A stretch of 64,000 nt of DNA from Streptococcus downei MFe28. Lineage in GTDB: Bacteria; Bacillota; Bacilli; Lactobacillales; Streptococcaceae. Shown here in pieces: positions 1-8,471 of the stretch (the stretch's first letter is position 1; each line of letters opens with the position of its first letter). Location: NCBI RefSeq assembly GCF_900459175.1, contig NZ_UHFA01000002.1, forward strand, positions 310,001-374,000. The letters are read 5' to 3'. The notes under the pieces were generated by a model that saw only the letters and a list, made by a program, of their open reading frames with translations, did no database searches and was not told the origin of the DNA. Both the position numbers and the translations under genes were made by a program.

Positions 1-49
1 AGTTGAGAAATCTTTACTTTCTTAACTATTAATTGCTATACAGAAAACA

Positions 50-104
50 TGTTAAAATTAGTAGTGGAGAACTCTCCTATGGAAGAGGACTTCACTACTT
101 TTTT
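50..104 (+). ncRNA. Candidate short hairpin RNA with own promoter
   Basis: An extended -10 (TG, one base, TAAAAT at 50-58) lies directly before a nested hairpin. The outer arms are AGTAGTG (60-66) and CACTACT (93-99), the inner arms CTCTCC (72-77) and GGAAGAG (81-87), and a T-run (99-104) follows. A promoter that runs straight into an intrinsic terminator suggests a small RNA of about 45 nt or an attenuator. No coding gene follows on this strand before the IS at 341. CiaR-controlled csRNAs of streptococci are similarly small, but I see no clear CiaR direct repeat. Confidence 0.35.
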
Positions 105-340
105 GTTTGTGCTAAAGTAGAGTCGTCTTGTTAATCAGTCTTTTAAACGCTAGATATCGTACAAAAACTGGCAAAATACTTGTTTTAGTGGGAATATGTT
201 CAAGGTATATGGAACGAAGTAACGTCATGTATTGAAAATGAGATAACTAAAACAAAAGATAAGGCAGTAATCATGACTAACCACTACATTATTAATTATA
301 GTCAAGTGAAACAAGAGCAGGACAAAAAAGCCTCAGAAAA
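105..340. other. Intergenic stretch without recognisable gene
   Basis: AT-rich sequence between the hairpin RNA candidate and the left end of the IS1182 element. No open frame has a credible ribosome site or a recognisable product. I also looked for the missing 3' end of the IS630 transposase on the minus strand here and did not recognise it. Confidence 0.5.
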
Positions 341-372
341 GAGCTTGGGACAAAACCATCCCTCAGCCAACG

Positions 373-404
373 AAAAAGCAACGGTTTTGATGCCGTTGCT
401 TTTT
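373..404 (+). terminator. Terminator hairpin at left end of IS1182
   Basis: Perfect 12-bp arms AAAAAGCAACGG (373-384) and CCGTTGCTTTTT (393-404) around an 8-base loop. It should block transcription entering the transposase from outside, a usual arrangement in this family. Confidence 0.7.
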
Positions 405-465
405 GCTTGACATAGGTAGTCTTGATAAAATATCGTTGACAAAAAAATAATAGAAAGGCTACCTC

Positions 466-1992
466 ATGTACAGTCACTATAACACAAATCAAACGACTCT
501 GCCACTAGAATTAAGCGCATTCTTACCCCACAACCATCTCGTTTTTACGATTGAAAAGGTGGTCAATAAACTAGATGATAATGCCTTTCTAAACTTTTAT
601 CATGAGGTTGGGCGGCCTTCTTACCATCCCCAATTACTCCTAGCAGCCCTTTTATTTGCTTATTCTCAAGGGATCTTTTCCGGACGAAAGATAGAAAAAA
701 TGATGGTGGAAAATCTTGCCATGCAATACTTAACAGGTCAGCTGGTGATTTCTTACCGGACAATCAATCGTTTTCGTGTGGCTCCTGGGATGGAGGAGCT
801 GATTCGTAATCTCTTTATTGACCTCAACCTTCAGTTGAAAATGGAGGAATTAGTGTCCTTAGAGTGTTTGTTTATTGACGGGACTAAGATTGAGGCTAAC
901 GCTAACAGGTACAGTTTTGTTTGGCGGAAGGCTGTTGATAAATTTTCTGCCAAACTTCAAGCGACTCTAAAAACCTATTTTCAAGAGGAAATTAATCCTT
1001 TGATTCAAGAGGCCATTGTCTTAGATGACCAAGAGCCTGTAACTTCTGAACAATTGACAGAGTTTTCCCAAATCCTTGAGGAAGAATTGAAATCAGTTAA
1101 CCAAGCCATCGAAGAAAATCCTGTCAAAGGAAAGGATGAGCGTCAAACAAAGCGTCGGAAACTCAAGAAAGTCCTTCGAAAGGTAAGGGATGATTTTTCA
1201 GCCCGTGCACAAAAGTATGAGACCTATCAAGCCACTTTCACTGGTCGCAATAGTTTTTCAAAGACAGATACAGACGCCACTTTTATGCGGATGAAAGACG
1301 ACCACATGAGAAATGGTCAACTGAAGGCTGGCTACAATCTCCAAATCGCTACTGAGAATCAATTTGTTCTCCACTATGATAGCTTCCCAAATCCGACAGA
1401 CACCAAGACCCTCTTACCATTTTTAGACTCCTATCCCCATGACGCCAAGACTATTGTCGCAGATGCTGGTTATGGTAGTGAAGAGAACCTACTAACTCTT
1501 GACCAAGAGGAAATTAATCACTTGATTAAGTATGGCAGGTTTGATAAGGAACAAAAGAGGACCTACAGAAAGTCTGACAAGAATCTAGCCAATTGGCACT
1601 ATAATGAAAAAGAGGATAGCTACACCCATCCGGAGGGCTGGAAATAGGTGTTTCATCATCTCAAACACCAGAAAACGCAAACAGGTTTTGAACAAGAGAT
1701 TAAGGTCTACCAGGCTGAGGAGCCTGAATTAGCTCCTCAAAAGGGGCTATATATCAACGAGCGGTACCAATACTTAAAGCAAAAAGAAGCTCAAGCGCTT
1801 TTATCTCCTGAGGGCAGTCAAGTTTTCGCACAACGCAAGGTTGATGTGGAGCCTGTCTTTGGGCAGATAAAGGCTTGTTTGGGTTACAAAAGGTGTAATC
1901 TGCGGGGGAAACGACAGGTCAAGATTGACATGGGATTGGCCCTTATGGCCAATAATCTCATCAAATATAACAGGAGAAGCAACCGAACCTAA
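466..1992 (+). pseudogene. IS1182-family transposase, broken by an in-frame stop
   Basis: DDE transposase that would cut and join the element ends. The frame starts at ATG 466 and reads 393 codons to a TAG at 1645-1647. It then continues in the same frame to 1992 (114 more codons), so a single nonsense change splits an otherwise normal-length protein of about 508 residues. The N-terminal part has the family opening (LPLELSAFLPHNHLV, then RPSYHPQLLLAALLFAY). LFIDGTKIEANANRYSFVWRK and the DAGYGSEENL region carry the expected acidic residues. The C-terminal piece retains VEPVFGQIKACLGYKR, which includes the final glutamate region. The product is probably inactive unless the stop is read through. 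Confidence 0.88.
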
Positions 1993-2029
1993 AAAATAGA
2001 GGGTCACCAACAAGCGATCCTCTATTTTT
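1992..2029. terminator. Bidirectional terminator between the two transposases
   Basis: Arms AAAAATAGAGG (1992-2002) and CCTCTATTTTT (2019-2029), with A and T runs on the outer sides. It can stop the IS1182 transcript coming from the left and transcripts reading leftward from the IS630 side. Confidence 0.7.
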
Positions 2030-2860
2030 CGAGCTCAAACGGATTTCTGTCCCAGACTCTTTTGAGCTGCTTTTTGATATGAGCCCATGTTTTCTCAATA
2101 GGATTGTACTCAGGTGAATAGGGAGGAAGAGGTAAAAGTGTATGCCCATACTCTTCACATAAGAGCTCTAGCTGACTCATTCTATGGAATCTTGCATTGT
2201 CCATAATAATAACCGATGGTGTGCCCAATGTGGGTAACAAAAACTTCTGAAACCAAGCTTCAAAAAAGTCGCTCGTCATCGTCTCTTTATAAGTCATAGG
2301 AACAACCAATTCACCATTCGTAAGACCTGCACCCAAAGAAATCCTTTGATAATCTTCTTCCAAATACCTTATCTCTTATCAATTGACCTCTTAATGAGCG
2401 ACCGTACTCTCGATAAAAATAGGTATCGAAGCTCGTTTCATCAATATAAACAGGTGATAAGTGCTTTAAACTATCAAAAGCTTTAAGAAATGAAGCTGCT
2501 TTTTCAGGATCTTGTTCGTAGTAGGTATGGCTCTTTTTTTTTTCGAGTATATCCCATAGCTTTGAGAACATAGTGAATAGCCGTTGGATGACAGTCAAAT
2601 TCCGAAGCTATTTCAGTCAAGTAAGCATCTGGATGGTTAGCAAGATAGTTTTTGAGTCTGTCTCTATCAACTTTTCTTGGTTTTGTTCCTTTTACTTGAT
2701 GGTTTAAGTTTCCTGTTCTCTCTTTTAGTTTTAACCATCCATAAATGGTATTACGTGAGATTTGGAAAACTTTGGATGCTTCTGTGATACTACCTGTTTG
2801 GTTACAGTATGCGATAACTTTTTTACGAAAATCTAGTGAATATACCATAAGAAGATTCAT
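2022..2860 (-). pseudogene. IS630-family transposase, frameshifted and truncated
   Basis: Three overlapping reading pieces together make one transposase. The first (2504-2860) is an HTH domain (YSLDFRKKVIAYCNQTGS, EASKVFQISRNTIYGWLK). The second (2311-2598) carries YIDETSFDTYFYREYGR with the first catalytic Asp. The third (2022-2363) carries IIMDNARFHR and PPYSPEYNPIEKTWAHIKK, i.e. the second Asp and the final acidic residue. The first shift lies at a run of ten A on the coding strand (2534-2543), a site where this family uses programmed frameshifting or slippage. The second shift, near 2360, looks like true damage. The last ten codons come from the neighbouring IS1182. Confidence 0.85.
2060..2860 (-). 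mobile_element. IS630-family element (IS630-Spn1-like), 3' end lost
   Basis: Remnant of an IS630/Tc1-mariner-type element whose transposase reads leftward from 2860. Its 3' end is replaced by the IS1182 right end at about 2060. The last codons of the visible frame (WDRNPFELEK) come from IS1182 sequence, not from the IS630 family. I could not identify the terminal repeat upstream of 2860. Confidence 0.65.
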
Positions 2861-2934
2861 ATTGTGTACTATTTATATTTCATTTTATTATATTTTTTTA
2901 AAAACTTTGAAATACTTGACAAGGGGTAGAAAAA

Positions 2935-2985
2935 AGCTCTATATCCTAGGCAAATGACCGAATTCACCTAAAAAGATATAGAACT
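2935..2985. repeat. Inverted repeat between IS630 and ABC exporter
   Basis: Arms AGCTCTATATC (2935-2945) and GATATAGAACT (2975-2985), one mismatch, with weaker pairing inside. It lies about 75 bp beyond the stop of the leftward permease gene at 3059. It may be a remnant IS end or part of the exporter operon's 3' end. There is no clear T-run, so I do not call it a terminator. Confidence 0.4.
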
Positions 2986-3058
2986 TATACCTACTGTAAC
3001 AGATAATTTGGCTTTTAGAAGATTTTTTTAATAGGTATCGCTATCATCTGTAGTTTGC

Positions 3059-5362
3059 TTATTCTTTCAAAAGAGAATAAGGGTTGATTTTTCTTATTGG
3101 TCTTGCAAGAACAACGCTGACAATAAAACTAATGCAAATAAGGATAAAGGCAAAAGCTAATAAGACAGCCAAGGATACCTCAAAATGATTCTTATTTGCT
3201 CCTAACATGCCCCAAACCGCATTATTCATTATCGGCACCAGACTAAGATCAATTATTGCAGAAAAGATTGCTGCTATTGAAATAATAGGAGTGAAACTAA
3301 AAGCTAATTGCAAAATGAGCTGTCTATTTGACCAACCTAAGGCTTTATAAATACCAAATTCCCGTTTTCGAGTAATGATTAAAGCATTGATAATGATGTA
3401 CATCACTAACAATATAACTAAAGCTGCAATAATGAAGATGATGACAGTGACTGATGAAACAATACCAGCGTACATTTTGCTGCTATTGGCTAAGAGCTGT
3501 TCATAGTTAGTTGATGTCATGTTCGGGAATTTCTTTTTGTATTTTTTGATCAGATTTTTCGCCGTTGCCCCTTTTTTCAGATAAACATTAAGGCTTTTTG
3601 GCGTCATTTTGCTGATTTTTTGATACCCAGCATCAGTTAGCTCACAAACTATTCCTTGGTTGTTTATACTTTGAATATAGCCTGTCACAGTATAGTTATA
3701 ACTTCGATCATCATTGGTAATTTTTACTTTACTACCAATTTTATATTGCTTAGACAGAGCACTTCCAACGGCAATCTCATCGCTTTTTACGGGGTTTTTC
3801 CCCTGATACACTATATTATTGTTAACACGTGAGAAGTCTTCAGACACAAAAGAAGTTATAGCACCATTAGCATAATTTAAGGAAACAGAAGTATAGCCCA
3901 AAACCTCTTTAACCTTATCATCATTTTGGAGAGTGCTTTTCAACTGTCGTAAATCATCTTGGGTGCTAACGGTAAAGATTGCAGATGGCATCTCATCTGA
4001 AATAGTTTTTAAAAAATTGTCAGATTTAAAATTGACATTATAGAGCAAGGTTCCAGAAAAGGCCAACAAGGTCATAATGCCAAAAGTCAATATAAAAAGC
4101 AGTATATTTTGCCCTAATGATGCAAAAATTTGTTTCAATATAAGTGAGAACTTAACACTGAATTTAGACGTGGCCAATGGAAAATGATTTTTAGTTGTGC
4201 GCTTGTAATCAATTCCTCTGATGGCATTAATTGGCTCTAGCCTGCGGATTTTTCTAGCACAAAAATAGGTGCAAATTCCGGTGACTGTAATCGTAGTACC
4301 TGTGCTGAGTAAAATAGCTGACCAATCGAAAATGGGCCTAAAGGAAAAACCTGATTGCGTTGCTAAGAAATCAGCAATTGATGGCAGAACAGTATAAGAA
4401 ATGAGAGTTCCAGCTATGCTGGCAAAGGCTGCTGTCAGTATATAGGGAATGATTTCTGACATGATAATATTTGAACTGGTATATCCCGTGGCTTTTAAGA
4501 CGCCCATGTTAATCAGTTCATTTTCGATATGATTTCTAATTCGGAAACTGCTTAGAAATAAGCTAATTAAAAAGATAATAAACGCAATAGCAACAAAGAT
4601 AGCAATTAAAAGATTGGAAATCATAGACCGCGCTTGTTTGGTGGTTTTACGATTATTGATAGTAAGCAGTGTTATTTTTTTGTCAGAAATCAGTGAACTG
4701 ATACGTTTTTTAACAGTATCTAGATTAGCATTATTTTTTAATTTCACGGAATATTCAGCAACAAGGTTAGATCTGTGTCTTGAAGCTAATGTTTTATAAG
4801 CTTTCTTTGGCAGGTAAGCGCCAATTAGATTTGTACCATAGTTACCATATTCCATTTCGCTAACAGTGCCGCCAACAGAAAAGGAATAGTCTTGCTTACC
4901 AATAGAATAAGTTATCGTATCGCCAACGGAAAATCCTCCCAACTTTGAGACGTATTCTGGGATATAAATAGTCCCTTTAGAATTTTTGACAGTATTGGAT
5001 ACATTCAGCAGATTGATATCTCTTTTGTCAGTAATCCTATAAAAGACAGTGTTCATTTCAAAGTTTGTTCCAGCAAAGTTGTGAATTGTTGCTTTGGAAT
5101 ACAGACCTTCATGCCTTTCTGTGAGAGTGACACCCTTTAAATTGTCTATTTCGTTTAACAGATTGTCATCATCCTGCGCAAGTGGAATAAGAATATTGAT
5201 ATCTGCGGTATTGAGCTTTTCGAATTGCTTATCATAAGCATCTGAGCTTTGAGAATTAAGAACAAGGGCAATATTGATGATAAATGCTGCAATAAAGAGC
5301 ATAATTCCGAAAGAAACATATTGTTTTTTATGTTTCTTAAGATTCTGAATAGCAAGTCTCAT
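3059..5362 (-). CDS. FtsX-like ABC transporter permease
   Basis: Membrane half of an ABC exporter, 767 residues. It has an N-terminal membrane helix (about 17-37) after a basic start (MRLAIQNLKKHKKQY), then a large extracellular region. A cluster of helices begins near residue 248 (LLIAIFVAIAFIIFLISLF), a second helix follows a basic loop near 415, a second extracellular region follows, and three helices end the protein from about 640. This is the duplicated FtsX layout of BceB/MacB-type permeases, which act in export of, or resistance to, peptides and lipids. The ATPase gene ends one base before this start, so the two are translationally coupled. The substrate is unknown. The disrupted Rgg regulator next door hints at former pheromone control. 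Confidence 0.85.
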   Translation of the reverse strand: MRLAIQNLKKHKKQYVSFGIMLFIAAFIINIALVLNSQSSDAYDKQFEKLNTADINILIPLAQDDDNLLNEIDNLKGVTLTERHEGLYSKATIHNFAGTNFEMNTVFYRITDKRDINLLNVSNTVKNSKGTIYIPEYVSKLGGFSVGDTITYSIGKQDYSFSVGGTVSEMEYGNYGTNLIGAYLPKKAYKTLASRHRSNLVAEYSVKLKNNANLDTVKKRISSLISDKKITLLTINNRKTTKQARSMISNLLIAIFVAIAFIIFLISLFLSSFRIRNHIENELINMGVLKATGYTSSNIIMSEIIPYILTAAFASIAGTLISYTVLPSIADFLATQSGFSFRPIFDWSAILLSTGTTITVTGICTYFCARKIRRLEPINAIRGIDYKRTTKNHFPLATSKFSVKFSLILKQIFASLGQNILLFILTFGIMTLLAFSGTLLYNVNFKSDNFLKTISDEMPSAIFTVSTQDDLRQLKSTLQNDDKVKEVLGYTSVSLNYANGAITSFVSEDFSRVNNNIVYQGKNPVKSDEIAVGSALSKQYKIGSKVKITNDDRSYNYTVTGYIQSINNQGIVCELTDAGYQKISKMTPKSLNVYLKKGATAKNLIKKYKKKFPNMTSTNYEQLLANSSKMYAGIVSSVTVIIFIIAALVILLVMYIIINALIITRKREFGIYKALGWSNRQLILQLAFSFTPIISIAAIFSAIIDLSLVPIMNNAVWGMLGANKNHFEVSLAVLLAFAFILICISFIVSVVLARPIRKINPYSLLKE

Positions 5363-5363
5363 T

Positions 5364-6122
5364 TTACCACCCCATTTCTAAAAGAAATGTTTCAAATGTT
5401 GCTTTACGCTTGATTGAGTCAGTGTGGTCATCAAGATTGCATTCACCGGATATTTGACCGTCTTTTACATAAACAATACGGTTTCCGCGCAGAGCAGATT
5501 CTTTATCATGTGTAACCATGACAATACTTTGACCTCTATTGTGCAGTGAAGAAAAAACATCAAGTACGGCCTTAGAATTGGCTGAATTTAAAGCACCTGT
5601 TGGTTCATCCGCAAACAGCACATTGGGAGTATTGATGACTGCTCGAACAATGCCGGCTCGCTGTGCTTCACCACCTGAAATTAAAGACGGTAGCTTTTCT
5701 TGCGTCTGTTTAGGGAGATTAACCAGCGAAAAGAGTTCTTCGGCTCTTTTAACAACCTCTTTACGGTGTTTATTTGTCAGTATTCCAGCCGTAATGACAT
5801 TATCCATCAGACTTAATTGATTCATTAAATAGATTTGCTGAAAGACAAAACCACATTGCTTTCTTCGAAATTTAGCAAGCTGGTCGCTTGTCAAGTGTGT
5901 TATATCCTCACCATCAAACATAATTTGTCCGGAATCTGGTTTATCCATTCCTGAAAGAGAGTACATTAGAGTGGATTTACCCGCTCCTGAGGACCCCATA
6001 ATAACTGTAAAATCACCTTTATAGATATCAATGTTTAAGTCGGAATAGATTGTTTGCATACTATCGCCTTTTCCAAAACATTTTTTTAAATGTCGAGCTG
6101 AGATAACGGTTTGTTTATCCAT
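5364..6122 (-). CDS. ABC transporter ATP-binding protein (MacB/BceA type)
   Basis: Cytoplasmic ATPase of 252 residues that powers the FtsX permease downstream. Walker A is GSSGAGKS (about 43-50), followed by the Q-loop in FVFQQ, the signature ISGGEAQR, Walker B with DEPTGALNS, and the switch histidine in VTHD. This is the LolD/MacB/BceA subfamily. It is the first gene of the operon. An extended -10 (TG then TATACT, read leftward, 6158-6163) lies about 36 bp upstream of the ATG. Length and motifs look intact, so the exporter is probably functional even though its likely regulator is not. Confidence 0.92.
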   Translation of the reverse strand: MDKQTVISARHLKKCFGKGDSMQTIYSDLNIDIYKGDFTVIMGSSGAGKSTLMYSLSGMDKPDSGQIMFDGEDITHLTSDQLAKFRRKQCGFVFQQIYLMNQLSLMDNVITAGILTNKHRKEVVKRAEELFSLVNLPKQTQEKLPSLISGGEAQRAGIVRAVINTPNVLFADEPTGALNSANSKAVLDVFSSLHNRGQSIVMVTHDKESALRGNRIVYVKDGQISGECNLDDHTDSIKRKATFETFLLEMGW

Positions 6123-6157
6123 AATAAGAACCTACCTTTAATTATAATGACCCTTTG

Positions 6158-6167
6158 AGTATAGCAT
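6158..6167 (-). promoter_or_regulatory. Extended -10 of the ABC exporter operon
   Basis: Read on the minus strand, TGCTATACT gives a TGn-extended -10. No well spaced -35 is evident, so it may need an activator. The neighbouring Rgg-family gene on the other strand is the natural candidate and is now broken. Confidence 0.4.
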
Positions 6168-6442
6168 TAAATTAAAATCTAAACTGCCAAAACTTATTGA
6201 CTTTACCGATATTTTTTGCTACTCTTTGTTACGTATTGTATTTTTAAGTGATATAATAAGAGTGTAAGGTAGGCAATAAAATTGAAATATTACTGATAGA
6301 TAACAAGGAATAAAATATTATTGTACTGGGTGATTTGAGGTGTTTGCTACGGAAAATAGCGGTGATTTAAAACGACAATAATATTTTACTTTTTATAATA
6401 ATTATTTTATCCGCCAAAATTCTCTCCAAGTTTAGGAGGTAA

Positions 6443-6475
6443 ATGCTAATATTGCAAAAGCAATATAAAAAATGA
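6443..6475 (+). CDS. Possible 10-codon leader peptide
   Basis: A very short frame, ATG at 6443 and TGA at 6473-6475, follows a strong AGGAGG at 6434-6439. It would encode MLILQKQYKK. It lies 50 bp upstream of the broken Rgg gene. Rgg loci often have a small pheromone gene nearby, but those peptides are usually longer and hydrophobic, so this may be a leader peptide or chance. Confidence 0.2.
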   Translation: MLILQKQYKK

Positions 6476-6523
6476 AGTTCATATAACATCAGGTTGTGGG
6501 TTCTCAGCAAGGAGTATATTATT

Positions 6524-7298
6524 ATGTTAGGCAAATCACTTGAATTAGGAGAATTTTATAAAGAACTGAGAATAGCTCGGGGACTTAAACTAAAGGATGT
6601 CGCCAGAGATAACTTATCCGTTTCACAAATATCTAAGTTTGAAAATGGACAAAACCATGCTGGTTGCCGATAAGTTGCTTTTAGCTATTGAGGGTATCCA
6701 TATGAGTTTTTCGGAATTCGGTTATGCCATGAATCAATATCAAGAAAGCACATTTTTTTAAATCGGTAAGAAATTAGTTGAACTGCAGTCCCAAAAAGAT
6801 TTAGAGGGTCTAAAAAACATCCTTGCTAATTGTCAAGATGCAGAATCTTTTGAAGTCTACAATCAGCTAAATGAACTGGTCATCAAAGTGGCTATTCATG
6901 GATTAGAGACTGATTATATTATAACCGATGATGAAAACGAATTTTTAACGACTTATCTTTATGCCATTGAAGAATGGACAGAATATGAACTGTATATTTT
7001 GGGTAACACCATGATGGTGTAGATGATGACCTCGTTTTCTAGGAAAAGCCTTTGTTAATCGAGACAAGTTATATCGTGCTCTTCCAAGCCATAAGAAAAG
7101 GGCGGAACTTGTTTTTTTGAATCTTATTCTCATTTTAATTGAACGTAAGAAGTTTTATCACGCCAGTTATTTTATTGATAATATCGAAAAAATTTTAACC
7201 TATCAAGATATGTTCGCAATAGTCTTTTTAAACTTTTTAAAACAAACAATGGCCCATTTAAACGGAGAGCTGCCTAACCTTACAATTATAGAAGATAT
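6524..7298 (+). pseudogene. Rgg/GadR/MutR-family transcription regulator, decayed
   Basis: Remains of a pheromone-type Rgg regulator. ATG 6524 follows GGAG and gives MLGKSLELGEFYKELRIARG, KLKDVARD, SVSQISKFENGQ, the typical Rgg XRE-type HTH. The frame breaks near residue 45, continues in another frame (LVADKLLLAIEGIHMSFSEFGYAMNQYQES), breaks again after 7010, and continues as KKRAELVFLNLILILIERKKFYHASYFIDNIEKIL, the TPR-like peptide-binding region. It ends abruptly at the IS982 left end at 7299, so the C-terminus is lost. It diverges from the ABC exporter. In intact streptococcal loci such a regulator would activate its neighbour. Confidence 0.8.
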
Positions 7299-7645
7299 AC
7301 CCGTGGTGCTAGTTAAAAAGTTACGAAAAAAGCCCAAATGGACTATACTGTAAATGCTAAATCAAACAGGAGGTTGTCCAAATGAGCCACTTACAGTATA
7401 CCGCTAAATCCCATCATTTACAATGGAATATCAAGCAATTATCAAAAATTTGTCACAGGTTATATCAAGACTATTGTCCAATTCTCTTAAAGTATCGTCA
7501 TGCTGAACTTGGGATCAAATCTCAACGCCATTTTATAGAATCTGCCATCTTTTCCCTTATGGAAGATTATTGGAAAGAAGCCGTCTTAACAGACGGTCAA
7601 AGCAACTCATATGGTGATTTAATAATGTTTATAAGAGGCTAAATT
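7299..7645 (+). mobile_element. IS982-family remnant, left part
   Basis: It begins with the terminal repeat ACCCGTGGTGCTAGTTA at 7299, shared with the copy at 39882. The transposase start ATG at 7382 follows AGGAGG (7369-7374). I did not find a right terminal repeat, so the element is truncated at an undefined point. Confidence 0.7.
7382..7642 (+). pseudogene. IS982-family transposase N-terminal fragment
   Basis: An 86-codon frame. Its opening (MSHLQYTAKSHHLQWNIKQL, then CHRLYQDYCP) is the IS982 transposase N-terminus. From about residue 42 (AELGIKSQRHF) it seems to join a later part of the gene, which suggests internal deletion. The last 40 residues do not match what I know of the family. 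A full transposase is near 290 residues, so no catalytic core is left. Confidence 0.7.
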
Positions 7646-7685
7646 TAGATTACTTCAGCTTTACGGAAGTTAAATAATTGAAAAC

Positions 7686-7722
7686 AAAAAAGCCTGTGAA
7701 ATCAACATTTCTAGGCTTTTTT
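7686..7722. terminator. Bidirectional terminator
   Basis: Arms AAAAAAGCCT (7686-7695) and AGGCTTTTTT (7713-7722), with further AAAT/ATTT pairing inside. It can end the leftward TetR transcript (stop at 7786) and rightward transcripts from the IS982 remnant. Confidence 0.75.
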
Positions 7723-7785
7723 ACTTGCTCAAAATGGTTTTTGTCTGATTGGATAATTGGGCTTCCTTAATAGTGCTCCTTACTA

Positions 7786-8346
7786 TTAGGTGTTGAAATT
7801 ATCAAGTTTTGAAATCAATTCATAAGTCTCTTCGATAAATCGGTCTCTGCTATAATCATTTTGTGCTAAATACCACTCTACCATAGCCACTAAGTTAGCT
7901 ATTCTGATATGAGCGGTGAATGCTCTCGAATGAGCCATCTTTTCAGAGAAAACATCTTGGTTGTTATCAAAAAAATTTTTCAACGCTGGTCTGAGCGCTT
8001 TTAGTGTAAAAGGATAATTCTCTTCATTGAATAATCGCTTTAAAAAGAGATCATTCGTTTCTAAATAATCATATAATTCACCTAAACCACGACAGAGCAG
8101 CTCTTGTTGACTAATCGTCTGAGTAAAGTGAATCTCAGAAGCGATTGGCAATAAACTAGTCAGGTAAGCTTCAAAAAGTGCGTATTTATCTTCAAAATGA
8201 AGATAAAAGGTAGAGCGGTTAATATCTGCCTGTTGACTGATATCATTAACAGTAATACTTGTAAAATCTTTTTCCAAGAGCAAGTTTGAAAAACTATTAT
8301 AAATGACTTTCTGAGTTCGTTTAAAACGGCGGTCTTGTTTCTTCAT
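7786..8346 (-). CDS. TetR/AcrR-family transcriptional repressor
   Basis: DNA-binding repressor of 186 residues. The N-terminal HTH spans about residues 8-52 (RTQKVIYNSFSNLLLEKDF, then TVNDISQQADINRSTFYLHF), the standard TetR_N fold. A helical ligand-binding domain follows, with the FFDNNQDVFSEKM and MVEWYLAQ segments seen in TetR proteins of Gram-positive bacteria. It faces the glycosyltransferase gene across 125 bp, the usual sign that it represses that neighbour and itself. Its ligand is unknown; if the partner inactivates a macrolide-like compound, such a compound would be a sensible inducer. Confidence 0.88.
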   Translation of the reverse strand: MKKQDRRFKRTQKVIYNSFSNLLLEKDFTSITVNDISQQADINRSTFYLHFEDKYALFEAYLTSLLPIASEIHFTQTISQQELLCRGLGELYDYLETNDLFLKRLFNEENYPFTLKALRPALKNFFDNNQDVFSEKMAHSRAFTAHIRIANLVAMVEWYLAQNDYSRDRFIEETYELISKLDNFNT

Positions 8347-8471
8347 CTGATAACTTTCTAGACAATAATAGATATATGCTGATTATACAACATTCGTTTA
8401 ATATTGCCCATTGTTTTCATGGGCTATTTTGGATAAACTGTCCTTATCAAAAATAGAAAGAGGACAAACGA
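8347..8471. promoter_or_regulatory. Divergent promoter region of TetR and glycosyltransferase
   Basis: A 125-bp intergenic stretch between the two start codons. It holds AT-rich -10-like sequences (GATTATAC, near 8380) and the hairpin GCCCATTGTTTTCATGGGC near 8406-8424. AGAGGAC precedes the ATG at 8472. I cannot define the operator precisely. Confidence 0.4.

Larger units (their letters stand above)
341..2059 (+). mobile_element. IS1182-family insertion sequence
   Basis: The element is bounded by imperfect inverted repeats: GAGCTTGGGACAAAA at 341-355, and the reverse complement of GAGTCTGGGACAGAA at 2045-2059. A terminator hairpin sits just inside each end (373-404 and 1992-2029). It carries one transposase gene broken by an in-frame stop. 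The right end appears to lie inside the 3' end of the IS630 gene next to it, so this element is the later arrival. Confidence 0.75.

Noticed and set aside
292..492. 66-codon leftward frame at the IS1182 left end
   Set aside because: It spans the IS terminal repeat and terminator; I tested it as the lost IS630 tail and found no match.
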